This document shows, one piece after another, positions 12,063-24,866 of a stretch of DNA of 64,000 nt; position 1 is the stretch's first letter; each line of letters starts with the position of its first letter. This DNA is from Nilaparvata lugens (Eukaryota; Arthropoda; Insecta; Hemiptera; Delphacidae): contig NC_052505.1 in the NCBI RefSeq assembly GCF_014356525.2, positions 47,083,969-47,147,968 on the forward strand, read 5' to 3'. The translations under genes were made by a program, and so were the position numbers. The notes below the pieces were generated by a model. It was not told the origin of the DNA. It worked only from the letters and a program-made list of their open reading frames with translations, and ran no database searches.

Positions 12063-13205
12063 AATCTTGAATATTCAATCCTCATCGGAAAATTCAAGTG
12101 AAGTGGGGGGAAATCATACTAATGCTTGCAAGCTAGGTACATTGATAGATGTAAGTCATTAGCTTTAATTAATATAATTGAGTATATATATTCAGTAAGG
12201 ACTCAGTAGATTAGGTAGATGCTTCAAATTTCCATTGCTTGCTGAACCAACAAACCCTGAGATTAGAATTTGAATTATTATCATAAATTTAAAATCCTAT
12301 TTATAGGTCAAGTCTCAAGCAACAACGTGCCTATCATCATACTGAATCATGATAAATTAAATTTCTAGTTAAAGAATTTTCTCTTGAATTGTATGAATCT
12401 CAGAAAATATCAGAACAATCATCATCATATTATATTGGCCTATTGTATCATTTCTAATAACATAATATATTATCATTATACAGCATAATCCAAGACCTGT
12501 GTTTGCTTGCCTTGACCTGTTCACCATCCATGACAAATCTTATGCTATTGCACAGGTATTTCAATGTAAATTTGACTTACAATAATTTCAAGGGAGATAC
12601 CTCCAATAAATTGAATCAGCAATATATAATATTGATTGAATTTATTTTGGAAATAATAATTTTCAAAAACTAATCAAGGTAACAAACCTACCAGAGTCAT
12701 CTTAACTTATTATAAGGTCACGAGTCTACACTGGAGCAGCAGCAAACATCACGGATTATAAAAGTTCTAAGGGGTTCCCATTTTGTTCTATCTTTGACCC
12801 CGTCTGATATGATTCATCATCTTTGCATAAATTGTTGAATCTTTGCATAATTATTTGGTAACAGATCGGTTTGAAGGTGGGGTTAAATTGTTTTTTAAAA
12901 TACTGGAATCTCTTGTAATACTTCTATCTCTATAGAGATTGGAGCGGCAGGATTGGTGTTAAGGGTTGCAGTAATAAATGCTGCATTGATCAAATATAAT
13001 ATCTTGCAACAGACATTGGTTTGAGCTCTACATTGAGCTGATAAGAGTTGTATTATATTGCATCTATGAAGTGAGCACACGTTACGCCACCAACGCCGTA
13101 ACGTGGGGCATATGTATATTATTTATAGAACTACATATTCAGCAGAAACGTCCCACTAAATAATTGTCGCACCTGAGTGGGGCATAAAATACCCATTGCG
13201 CTATT
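12063..13205. other. Intronic AT-rich sequence, nothing recognised
   Basis: Two nearly adjacent copies of CTTTGCATAA occur near 12824-12850. No gene, exon or repeat family was recognised. Confidence 0.4.
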
Positions 13206-13211
13206 AAAGAC

Positions 13212-14300
13212 AATATACAGGGTGCCCCACCAAGGTTGTAACAGTCGGTGACCATAGATTCTACTCAACATTTCTGAAAAAAATGTTCAGTAAATCGTTT
13301 TTCCTATCGACCTCAGTTTTAGAGATATATCGATTTTTCAATATTTTCAGAATCATTAAATACTCAATAACTGGGAAACTACTTGTCGAATTTCAATTTC
13401 AAGGGTTTTGTTGGGAAGAGAAAAACATTTCTTACAAGATCAATGTAATTTTATTTGTTGTTGGATATTTTGTAGTCTTTTATTAGTGCTTAAACTTGAA
13501 AAATGCTATTCTTCAAATTCAAAGTCAAATTTCAAACCGTTTTTTCTCAATTTTTCTCCGGGTAATTATAGTGTTTTCAATATTTCAAAAACTTCTCCAT
13601 TTCATAAGCTTTCGAATGAGTATAAATTCGATCTTAAAGGGTGAAATCACATGATTATTGCATTATTTCCGGTAGCATATAGCCTAAATCCTATATAAAA
13701 CATTAATCATGCACTTTTACAAGATCCAACAAAATTTATTCATAGAATAATAATTCAAAGTAGACGAATGACAGAATTTAAAAAACTGATGGCAATCATT
13801 CAGATGGTAATCAAGTTAAATATCATGCTCGCTGTAAGCAGTGAGCATGATAATAGCCTCAAAATAGCCTCCATTTCTGTTAATGAAACTTCTGCTGCCG
13901 TTTATCAAGTTTCGAGTTGCCCGTCTCACTTCGTTGGGCCGTGTCTTTATCACTTTAAACGTCAATCGAATTCTAAGAATCAGTTCCTCTCTGGTCTCTA
14001 CAGGTTCTCTGTAAACTTCACTTTTTACATCCCCACAAAAGTAGAAGTCCATTGGAGTAAAATCAGGTAAGCGTGGTGGTCAACTTACGGGTCCACCTCG
14101 GCTAATCCACCGCCCAGCATAATAATTGTTAACAAGCCACCCACGGTCGTTTCTAGCATAATAAGAGAGGCAACGTCTATGTACAGGAGACAACGTCTCC
14201 TGTATACTCTCTCTGCCATTCTTGAATTGCATTCACACTCTCCATACACCAATAACATGTTCAATTTACTCAAACAAGGTAAATTTCATGATAATGAACG
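13212..14300 (-). mobile_element. Internally deleted mariner-superfamily element (DUF4817-type), relic
   Basis: The left end begins ACAGGGTGCCCCACCAAGG at about 13219-13237 and extends as a long terminal sequence to about 13655. A near-copy occurs in opposite orientation at 28795-29352. Minus-strand coding pieces follow. Near 14110-14030 one frame reads RWISRGGPVS, a stop where W is expected, then LPDFTPMDFYF, which is the third catalytic aspartate region. It is followed by VYREPVETREELILR and NRNGGYFE (14052-13816). An N-terminal piece with VYGECECNSRMAERVY (14250-14190) resembles the helix-turn-helix of the transposase at 62.6 kb. The middle of the transposase is missing. The right terminal repeat was not found before the older repeat starts at about 14340. 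Confidence 0.7.
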
Positions 14301-14339
14301 GGAAAACTTCTCTACTAGCCAAAGTTGATACATATAGTG

Positions 14340-14563
14340 ATGTCACTTTTGTGTGTACATATGCCCAGCTGGCGGTAATCGGTAGAGCAAATGAGATAAG
14401 AGAATTTTTACGTCCACTCCTGCTGAAATGAGAATACTGAAATGTTCTTACCAGCTCTGCAAGGAGCTTATATAAAATTCTGCTATCAATCGCTGCAAAC
14501 TGCTGCCGTTTTATCAATCTGCAATTCTGACAGCTGCTCTGGATGTCTCTGCAATTATAGATG
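14340..14563 (+). repeat. Older ~2-kb dispersed repeat, copy A, first segment
   Basis: This segment is homologous to 31720-31952, sharing for example the CTTACCAGCTCT...AGGAGCT motif and the TATAGATG junction. It is cut at 14563 by the LTR element and resumes at 23104. Confidence 0.75.
14560..14563. repeat. Left 4-bp target duplication (GATG) of the LTR element
   Basis: GATG here and at 23104-23107 brackets the element. The single GATG at 31949-31952 in the related repeat marks the pre-insertion state. Confidence 0.85.
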
Positions 14564-16794
14564 TGTGCCTTTACCTTTTAAAAGATGATAAAGAAGATAA
14601 TTTTGAATAAAATTTAGAATTTAGAAATAGGCCGACACATCTAGAAAATACCTGAGTCTATACCTAATTCATGCAGGAGAACGGGCTAGAGTCAAGAAAA
14701 CTTCAATTAATTTTGCCATGCCTGATTTAATAGGTTTATACTATAGAATAACACTACAATTTGAAATAATTGAAAAATACAAACAGCTTCAATAAACATT
14801 GGCAACTGAAAACGAACAACAGAAACAACAATTTCATGTTACTTTGGTGACATTCTTCATCTGATTCGGGGGCGCATTACTATCCCCGATTAGATAGCAA
14901 TACGTCACAAAACCAAACAATATCAGTCATCAAATAAGTTAATTTCAACATGGAATTACTCAAGAAAGAAAAGCCCGTTGAACCCAAGTTTCGTCGATAG
15001 TAACCCATCTAACCCATTTCATAATAATTTTGAATCCCCACTTTTGATTGACATTCTCGAATGAACCTTTGTTTCACTACACTGCACATTCGTTGGTCTG
15101 TACGTTGCTTTATCGTCGGGGTTACAGTACCTTGTTTTTGGCGGTGAGCTTTTACCGGTTGAATTTGGCTTGACGGCGACGTCCTCTTACGTCCATAGAC
15201 CTGTCGTCTGAACGGGTGTCTTGAAGCGGTGTTACATAAAGTTGCGGAACCAAAGGGGTGGTAGTACAAGAAGTTGGTTTGGGGACACACATGAACCGTT
15301 GTAAATAAATGTATTACAGCATTAATTTCTAACTCTTCCTACAATTCATCAAAAGCTAAAACAGGAGTTTATTCTGTTATTCAATTTAGATTTTATCTTG
15401 ACGTTCTGATTTCATTCTCAAAATTTAACAGATTTAAAACAAATTTACTTGCCAGAGTGTCATTAATATACAATGCAACATTTATGAAAACACCCGTAAT
15501 AAATTAATATAATGCTTTTAGAAAATGAATACTTCATTAATTATGATGTTAACTATTATATAAATTGATATAATACTCTTAGGAAAGGAATAATTCAGAT
15601 TGAAATGATGCTAACTATATGATATTTTCGTTTGGTTTGCAAAATCAAATATAATTTTTCATATAGTAGCTCGACTAGTATTGTTGGAAACTTGTGCGCT
15701 AGCCAACATTATTAATATTAATTTCATGGAAAAGAAAAACTTTCTTCTTTGTCTATTAAGATTTCTATCATAAAAATTACTAAATTATTCGAAAGCCTTA
15801 ATGACATAAGAAAACAGAGTCTGAAAAAATATAAAATTATAAAATGTCATAAACTCAATATGAACATAATCTTGAAAATTTATTCCAATTAAAAGGCTAT
15901 CTTCCTGACTTTCAGCAATACTCTACGATAATATATTCCAGAAACAATAACTCAAATGTAACGTAACTGAAAACTTTCTATACTTCTTTAGAAAAAAAAT
16001 TTATAATTATCTTCCATCACTAATAAAATCAAAAGGATTATTCTCAATCAATATTATAACTTGAAAAATAACAGGCTTAATTAATTCAATACTCTTATGA
16101 AAGTTTCAATCAATTAAATTTCCTAAATTATATTTTAACCTTATTTTACGTACCTTAGCGGTTATTTGAAGAAACAATTATTCGTACATGATGAAGAAAC
16201 ACAATTAAACTTTCAGGACATGGCACTACTAGAAAATTTAAACTTTAATAAAAATAAAACTAGCTCCTACATTAACTAATAAAATAAACTTGTAAACCTG
16301 CCCAAAAAGGGCGAAACATAATGACTACATCTTTACTCTCGTAGTGCTCCTAGCAAAGTGTCCTCCGAAAAGTAATCTGGTCTCTCGACTGGGGAATCCC
16401 CACTACTGTATTTAGAAACAGGTCTCCTATTGGGCGAAGGGAATCAATTTGACCAATCGTCGCGTGGCTTCTAGAGCCTTTGGACCAAATAGTAACTGCA
16501 AAATCGGTAGTTTGTTATAATTTCAATGCTTGCTGTTTTCCAACTTATCGCACTTTATGTCGCGACAGGAAGGCTAAGTTTTAGAGATAATTCCATAATC
16601 TACATTCCTCGACGACTCGGAGCCACAATTTTTAAATATCTATCATGGGAAACTCGAAGTCATGGCCGTTCATAATAGAGAGAGAAAATAATTTATTTCG
16701 CTAACTCACTTACAATAATGGCTCTAGTCTATTGCGTATTAATTTACTATTATAACTTGGGAAAAGGCCTGAATTAAAAAGAGTGCCTGGCACA
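14564..16794 (-). repeat. LTR, left copy (3' LTR of the minus-strand element)
   Basis: Begins TGTGCCTTTACC and ends CTGGCACA. It matches 20854-23103 nearly base for base. Compared with the other copy it retains 26 bases at 15116-15141 that the right copy lacks, and it lacks about 38 bases near its outer end. A 93-codon open frame on the minus strand (15009-15290) lies in a GC-richer patch and is disrupted by the 26-base difference in the other copy, so coding function is unlikely. Confidence 0.9.
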
Positions 16795-16805
16795 CTCCCC
16801 TCCTT
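16795..16805 (-). promoter_or_regulatory. Polypurine tract of the LTR element
   Basis: On the minus strand the 11 bases AAGGAGGGGAG directly precede the TGTGCC of the LTR, the usual position for plus-strand DNA priming. Confidence 0.7.
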
Positions 16806-19800
16806 ACGGTGTGAAACACGCAAAAAGAAATCTAATCAGGATATGTTACCATAGAGGCATTCTGTGTAATTTGAGAGTCAAATTCTGGATAGATAGTAGG
16901 ATCCATTTGAAGCGGGCCCTCTTCAAAAGAAATCTCTTTAATCATTCCGAAATTCAGCAAAAAGTATAACTAATTGAGATTTGTGGCAAGAGTCTTTAAA
17001 ACTGTGGCAAGAGTCAGGACAAAGCAATATGGACGTGTCCACCTTTTAAGTAGGTACTAAAGACGGACCGAGTATAATAATCTTGAATACTTCAATCACT
17101 TATTGAGTCCCTGGTTATTTTCTTGGCAAACTCTAACATCGGAAAACGTTTAAAAGACATCATAGTTTTAATTGGTTCTATGTTACTCTGCTGTTGTAAA
17201 ATATGAAGTACGTTGATCATAATAGTAAAGGATGAAACTTTTTCACTCAGCTGAATGTATTGAAATCTAACTATCATTACTATAGAGTTGAGAGTGCAAC
17301 ATATTTTTAACAATATAAAGCAATTCAGTAGGCAATACTATTCTACATAGGCTACGATTCAAAGATAATAATGGTTGAAACTGCAACGCTAGCGAGCCAT
17401 CGGAGAGCAATGACACACGCTTGATGTACATTCCGTAGCTATGAAAATTTTCTATCCATTATTGTATTCCAGCAGGAAATCTCTATCACTGAATTGTATT
17501 AAAGTGAACTAAAATGGAATCAGTTGAACTGAATAAACCTATGATAAGATTATAATTGTATTAATCACGGAAGGTAAACTAATAAAGAATAGGGATATCA
17601 ACAAATAATATGAAATATAAAGCGAATAGAATATAAAATATGAGGCCTTAGACATTATCTTATTATTTTATGAATGAGAATATATTTTATCTATGTGTAC
17701 TAACTCCTAACTAGGTAAATGTATAGAAAATTATGATAAATCGTCTTATGCTAAATAACTTATTATTATTAGAGACATCACATACATACATTGCTACATA
17801 GGATATTATGACTGTTGATAACTTCAAAAATTGATCATCACCCGATTTACCAAACAATCAATTATCTACTACCGTGGGAAAACTGTACAATCATTTCATT
17901 TACCGCGAGTATGCAGCCGTGCATGAAATAAAATTAAACCTAATTCACCTACCTAAATATATTTAATATTACGAAGTTAATAACATAATTTAATGACTAA
18001 TCTAGTTGCGCAAGTTATTTACATTCCGGAATTTCTTCTATATACATTATATTGTCACGTAACAAAATCTTTGACTAATAAACCCTTCATGAACCCGTAA
18101 TGAATCCTTCTAACAAATACGGTAAATATCTTTATCATAACTCTTTTTCTCTTTTCTCCTTCTCATTCATTAGGAATCATCTCGTTGAGTGTATAGAGAC
18201 AAGGCTATAGAGTGGCGCCATACTCACAAAAACTTATCCAATTATAACTCACGACAAAAAATCTTGTCTTCAATAGACTGATCTGTTTCCTATTTTTTCC
18301 TGATCTGTTTCGGATATTTTTCAACATGACTCAAGCGTGATTTTGCATTCTACAATCATGAGAAAAACACTTTTCATTATAATATTCCAGTAGGAAACCT
18401 CTACCACAGAACGCTAGTCAAAACAAACTATGATATCGGAGTCAGGCTTTAATCGACAATATTTATACTTCGCTTGTCACTAGAGTATTGTAGTTTTCTC
18501 ACTGCCTACAACTTCAACTGGATAAATTGACTCGACAGCGATCATGGTTATTTATCTCAAACTCAAAGTACGTGACATTTTCTCTAAACACTGGAAGGGC
18601 ATGATTTAATAATATGAAATTCAGCTCCATCAACTAGCTTGGACTGCTACCGTACTGCTTCACTTCTGATTATCAACATTATGGAATTTACCAATACATT
18701 AACACATACATAGCCTACTATTATACTATTACTGATTTTCAAGTGCACTGACATTTCCAACCTTACTGGAGCCTCACATAATTATTTCTCAACAATAAAC
18801 TTCATATCCAACTAGATCTCAAAACATCCCAACTTATTCACATGGAAAACTTGATTGCAATTTTACTATTCATCATTAAAAAATTTATCATTTTATTAAA
18901 GATTTTCCTATTTTTTTTTTTATTAATTCGTTTTGACTACTTATCTCTAAAGGGTCCTACTACTGTTAATTACCTCAATTTAATTTTCCCAACAAAAATT
19001 CTATTTCCTTTTTGACACGAATTTTCCTACATATTTCTACTTTATATCCCCATTTAATTTTCAATCAACCTTTCAACTCTCAACTAAAGAATAATTTAAA
19101 CTCATGCTTAACTCAAGAGATTTTCCCTTTTCATTTCAAATTCAACTAGAAGGATTTCACTGTTAATTTTATTTTAATTTAACCCGTTCAGTACTGTTCC
19201 AATATTTATTTCTACTTTCACTGATAACCATTTTAACATTACCCAGGTACTCGAGAAAGTTTCTCTGTTATTTTATTTGTATACCTTAACTAATCACTTG
19301 AAATATTCATTGTCTAAAACTTTCAATTTCCGTTACCATATACCAAATTTCTAAGCAACTTTAAACTCAATAATACCCCTTTTTTTTACCAATTATTACT
19401 TGTGTTTTTGCGACTGACTTTCCTACCAAACATTAACGAACCTTTTGAATGGGCTTCCCTAAACTGCATTACGCTGATTGTTTTCCTTACAATCACTACG
19501 AAGACTCACTAAATATTCTAGATTTCGGTTTACGTTATTCTACTGACGAGCCCCATAACTCTCGAATGAACCAGACCGTTTACTAGATACAAAAAAATCT
19601 TAGCTCACACCATCTTCGGTGCCTTTCGCTAAAATTAAACAATTCCACCGTACAAATTTGCGAGGTTAGTCACAGCTAAATTCCTTGATTTGTTACATGG
19701 ACAACTTTCGGGTAGTGCTCCGTTCTCTCTGGACACGGACCTACACTCGCGCCGATTACCTGAATTCAACAACAACACACATAGGCAGTACATCCCCGTG

Positions 19801-20853
19801 TCCTCCTCTAAATCTTGAGTCTCAACTAAACAAAAAAATTCCCCACAGCCTACAGGAAACGTCACCAACACAACGGATCTTTACACTATCACTACGCATG
19901 CCTACCGCAAAAATCACACCTAAAAAAATATCTCCAATGATAAAACTGATTCACCTTTTCGAGAATAAACATTACTGATAAAGGGACTTAACAACCTCAA
20001 CTCAATCAACTTATTCTTATACAAATTCCCAATGATTTGATCATCGTTTCAACTTCAATCTACAATATCTAATTATTTAGTTTAAACATCTCCAGGCCAA
20101 AACTACTCATCAACTTTTCAAAACTACATATCAACAATAACTAATAAAACAGTTTCCTATTTATTCTCTGATTACCTTCGATCAACCTAAACTTATCAAA
20201 AAAATTTCCTATTTTCCTCAAACATTCTCCCATAATAATTTTCGAATTTTCCTAATTTACTTGGGTTGACCTTTAAAATCTCAATATTCACTTTCACTAC
20301 TACTATACTATGATGATACTCAAGTACCCGATGCGTGAGACCAGAATACGTACGTTGACATCACAATAATTTCTATCATCATTCACGGAATTACAGAATG
20401 CAAAAATTTTATTCAGCACTTAGAATCAGTTGTTTTCACCTATGCTAGTTTCTTCTACTAATTTTTATTCTACCGTTAAACCTTTAATTTCTCAAAAATC
20501 AATTTCAATATTAAGTTTTAGAATACTTTCAACTTAAGCATCAATGATACCTAACTTTATCTTTAAGCACTTCAAAAGATTTTTATTTTAATGGATTTAC
20601 TGAGCTTAATAACTTCCCTATTTCATCTACAATTATTTAAACTTCAGAAAAATTGGAGTAGCAACTATAAATTATTCATTCAACTCCAAACCTAAAATAT
20701 TGACAGTTAACACGTTCACAGAATGAATTATTAAGTATCGACTCAGAAAAATTGATCTAGTATGATTAGAGTAAGTTATGAAAAATTTAATTTTTTAGAA
20801 AATTTGAATTCCAGAGATTTAAATATCTCTAGACAGCAGAGTCGGCGCAGTTG
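16806..20853 (-). other. Interior of the LTR element, no coding capacity
   Basis: From about 18800 to 20850 the + strand is strikingly poor in G and rich in T, A and C, so the minus strand is A-rich and C-poor. That skew fits retroelement RNA of minus-strand sense. No conserved retroviral-type motif was found in any frame. Confidence 0.7.
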
Positions 20854-23103
20854 TGTGCCTTTCGCTAAACATTCAGCAGCAGTGGCGCAGTTGTATGCCT
20901 GCACTTTTTAAAGGTGATAAAGAAGATAATTTTGAATAAAATTTAGAATTTAGAAATAGGCCGACACATCTAGAAAATACCTGAGTCTATACCTAATTCA
21001 TGCAGGTGAACGGGCTAGAGTCAAGAAATCTTCAATTAATCTTGCCATGCCTGATTTAATAGGTTTATACTATAGAATAACACTACAATTTGAAATAATT
21101 GAAAAATACAAACAGCTTCAATAACATTAGCAACAAAAAACGAACAACAGAAACAACAATTCCATGTTACTTTGGTGACATTCTTCATCTGATTCGGGGC
21201 GCATTACTATCCCCGATTAGATAGCAATACGTCACAAAACCAAACAATATCAGTCATCAAATAAGTTAATTTCAACATGGAATTACTCAAGAAAGAAAAG
21301 CCCGTTGAACCCAAGTTTCGTCGATAGTAACCCATCTAACCCATTTCATAATAATTTTGAATCCCCACTTTTGATTGACATTCTCGAATGAACCTTTGTT
21401 TCACTACACTGCACATTCGTTGGTCTGTACGTTGCTTTATCGCGGTGAGCTTTTACCGGTTGAATTTGGCTTGACGGCGACGTCCTCTTACGTCCCTAGA
21501 CCTGTCGTCTGAACGGGTGTCTTGAAGCGGTGTTACATAAAGTTGCGGAACCAAAGGGGTGGTAGTACAAGAAGTTGGTTTGGGGACACACATGAACCGC
21601 TGTAAATAAATGTATTACAGCATTAATTTCTAACTCTTCCTATAATTCATCAAAAGCTAAAACAGGAGTTTATTCTGTTATTCAATTTAGATTTTATCTT
21701 GACGTTCTGATTTCATCTCAAAATTTAACAGATTTAAAACAAATTTACTTGCCAGAGTGTCATTAATATACAATGCAACATTTATGAAAACACCCGTAAT
21801 AAATTAATATAATGCTTTTAGAAAATGAATACTTCATTAATTATGATGTTAACTATTATATAAATTGATATAATACTCTTAGGAAAGGAATAATTCAGAT
21901 TGAAATGATGCTAACTTATATGATATTTTTCGTTTGGTTTGCAAAATCAAATATAATTTTTCATATAGTAGCTCGACTAGTATTGTTGGAAACTTGTGCG
22001 CTAGCCAACATTTATTAATATTAATTTCATGGAAAAGAAAAACTTTCTTCTTTGTCTATTAAGATTTCTATCATAAAAATTTACTAAATTATTCGAAAGC
22101 CTTAATGACATAAGAAAACAGAGTCTGAAAAAATATAAAATTATAAAATGTCATAAACTCAATATGAACATAATCTTAAAAATTTTATTCCAATTAAAAG
22201 GCTATCTTCCTGACTTTCAGCAATACTCTACGATAATATATTTCCAGAAACAATAACTCAAATGTAACGTAACTGAAAACTTTCTATACTTCTTTAGAAA
22301 AAAAATTTATAATTATCTTCCATCACTAATAAAATCAAAAGGATTATTCTCAATCAATATTATTAACTTGAAAAATAACAGGCTTAATTAATTCAATACT
22401 CTTATGAAAGTTTCAATCAATTAAATTTCCTAAATTATATTTTAACCTTATTTTACGTACCTTAGCGGTTATTTGAAGAAACAATTATTCGTACATGATG
22501 AAGAAACACAATTAAACTTTCCAGGACATGGCACTACTAGAAATTTTAAACTTTAATAAAAATAAAACTAGCTCCTACATTAACTAATAAAATAAACTTG
22601 TAAACCTGCCCAAAAAGGGCGAAACATAATGACTACATCTTTACTCTCGTAGTGCTCCTAGCAAAGTGTCCTCCGAAAAGTAATCTGGTCTCTCGACTGG
22701 GGAATCCCCACTACTGTATTTAGAAACAGGTCTCCTATTGGGCGAAGGGAATCAATTTGACCAATCGTCGCGTGGCTTCTAGAGCCTTTGGACCAAATAG
22801 TAACTGCAAAATCGGTAGTTTGTTATAATTTCAATGCTTGCTGTTTTCCAACTTATCGCACTTTATGTCGCGACAGGAAGGCTAAGTTTTAGAGATAATT
22901 CCATAATCTACATTCCTCGACGACTCGGAGCCACAATTTTTAAATATCTATCATGGGAAACTCGAAGTCATGGCCGTTCATAATAGAGAGAGAAAATAAT
23001 TTATTTCGCTAACTCACTTACAATAATGGCTCTAGTCTATTGCGTATTAAATTTACTATTATAACTTGGGAAAGGGCCTGAATTAAAAAGAGTGCCCGGC
23101 ACA
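20854..23103 (-). repeat. LTR, right copy (5' LTR of the minus-strand element)
   Basis: Begins TGTGCCTTTCGC and ends CCCGGCACA. Its first ~50 bases contain an imperfect duplication of GGCGCAGTTGTGTGCCT (around 20844-20860 and 20884-20900) not present in the left LTR. It lacks 26 bases at the junction 21442/21443. Most other differences from the left LTR are single-base changes in homopolymer length. Confidence 0.9.
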
Positions 23104-23760
23104 GATGCTAAAGAGATAGACAAATATAAGGATTCTAATTATTGTACAAGACAATGCGGCATCGACACTAATCCAACTCGCTACCATCTGACAAAGGGGT
23201 CAGCAATGTGAGATAATACTCAAAGGCGACACTATCAGAATTCCCTATAATTTCTATTAATGTATAGTATTGCTTCAGCTTAATACTATGACCCTGGTTT
23301 TCAGTCAGTTCAATTTCGGAAATGATGCTGAACAATTTGAATAAATTTGAAAACGTAATATTTCTGAAAATTTGATAATCAATGCTGTATATCGCTCGTA
23401 TATCCAACACATTCGGTGAAGAATGTAGTTGGTTGATAATTTTATTATTATTTTAATAATGAAAAAATGTGCTGATTCCTGATTGGTCATGCATGAAGAT
23501 AGGATTAAAAATGAAAGGTACACCATTCAACGGACAAATAATAATTATATTATACAGAGATTCAATGAGCAATAATAGAACATGAAACAATAAATATGAG
23601 AATATATCCAAGGAAAATATCACATTAGTAGCTCACTAAAACTTTTATTGCGCTTACTAGCATCAAATAATAAATCTTGTATTTTTACTATCAGCATTTA
23701 GTATATAATAATTATATGGAGCTCAATCTGTCGACTTGCTTCCGCTTGTCGAATAAAATA
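23104..23760 (+). repeat. Older ~2-kb dispersed repeat, copy A, second segment
   Basis: Continues from the target duplication (23104-23107) and aligns by eye with 31949-32545: GAGATAGACA, ATTATTGTAC, AGACAATGCGG, CATGACC-like, GGTCATGCATG and CGACTTGC...GCTTGTCGAATAAAA all occur in the same order. Confidence 0.8.
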
Positions 23761-24866
23761 ATTAATTTATTCTATATTCCAAGAATATCAAATATTAAAT
23801 ATATAAAATTCTTATCTCACTGATCATGATTTCTGGAGAACTACAGGATGGATTGCACCAAAACTTGGAATATAGCTTCCTCATACGTCCTAGGTGCTCA
23901 CTAAGAAATCTTTTGACGATATTTCAATTGTGAGGGTGGTTTCTAAGGGTTTAAAGTTCGTCTTTTAGCATGTATATTCTTCTTCTCCCAATCTCTTAAT
24001 TATAATTGAAATGTCCATATCATATGTTACTATAGAACTATAATATAGAGAGAGTATCTCTTCAAAACAGTTGTCGACTACTGGCAACTAAATTGATAAT
24101 TTTGTCAGGTTGGCATCAAGTTGAGATGACTTCATCAGGTTGGCACCAAGTCGAAGAACTATTAAAATTCATTTATCGAGAACAAATTGATTGGGCACTG
24201 CTGCTTCAATCAGAGCTATACCTTGGAGTAGGCTATAGATGATTCTTATTTTTCATAAAACAAACCTTTATGACTGGAATTGCTTCAATCAATTCATTCT
24301 ATTCTATCAAGACTAATTTTGTTGTATATCCGACATCGCGAAAACTGCTTAAACAGTTTCGATTAAATTTTAATAATTCAGTAAATATGATAAATGGAGG
24401 GTATTTTTAAAACTTCAGAAGTGTCCGTTGTGGAATCTATTTGCAAAGAATGAGGAAATTCGGCCAAAATATAACTTGGGCGAAAGAAAGGGGTTTAAAT
24501 TTATTAGAAATGTATTAGAACGGCCAAATAGCTGTTGTTGCTTTTCCCAATGTAAAAATATCTTCCATAGAAGTAAGGCGCTTTTCCCATGGATCAATTA
24601 TTCCCAAACATTGATTGTTTGTTCTAAAAATATTAGAGAATATGCATAATAGTTCGTTGACTGTCAGTATTTCTCATTAATAGCATCAATGCTCCCCATT
24701 AAAACAATGCAGACACATTGATGTGAATCTTACTATTATTTGGCTACTTCACATCAGATGAAGATAATAATGTTGATGATCGCTACTGTTTCAATTTCAA
24801 TCATGTTTGACATTTTTGCTCTTGATGCCAGCTGTTATTATTCTGTGAAATGAGTTCTCATTGAAT
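23761..24866. other. AT-rich sequence interrupting copy A of the old repeat; nothing recognised
   Basis: Absent from the related repeat at 32545. Probably part of one or more later insertions that end near 27197. No gene was seen; the opposed 60- and 73-codon frames at 24415-24649 are shadows of each other. Confidence 0.4.

Larger units (their letters stand above)
14564..23103 (-). mobile_element. Non-coding LTR retrotransposon (LARD-like), 8.54 kb
   Basis: Two direct repeats of 2,231 and 2,250 bp bracket a 4,059-bp interior. Each repeat starts TGTGCC and ends GGCACA on the + strand, and the whole insert is flanked by GATG. Next to the left LTR, on the interior side (16795-16805), an 11-base pyrimidine run reads AAGGAGGGGAG on the minus strand. 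That is a polypurine tract immediately before TGTGCC, so the element runs on the minus strand. The interior has no gag, protease, RT or integrase frame; the longest minus-strand open frames are under 80 codons. A standard primer-binding site was not found. High LTR identity with no coding sequence fits a large retrotransposon derivative mobilised in trans. Confidence 0.85.

Noticed and set aside
15009..15290. 93-codon open frame inside the left LTR
   Set aside because: The corresponding region of the right LTR has a 26-base deletion that destroys the frame, and no family is recognisable.
16795..16840. Primer-binding site next to the left LTR for a plus-strand element
   Set aside because: No tRNA-complementary TGG start is seen; instead the flank is a pyrimidine run, which is a purine tract in minus-strand sense.
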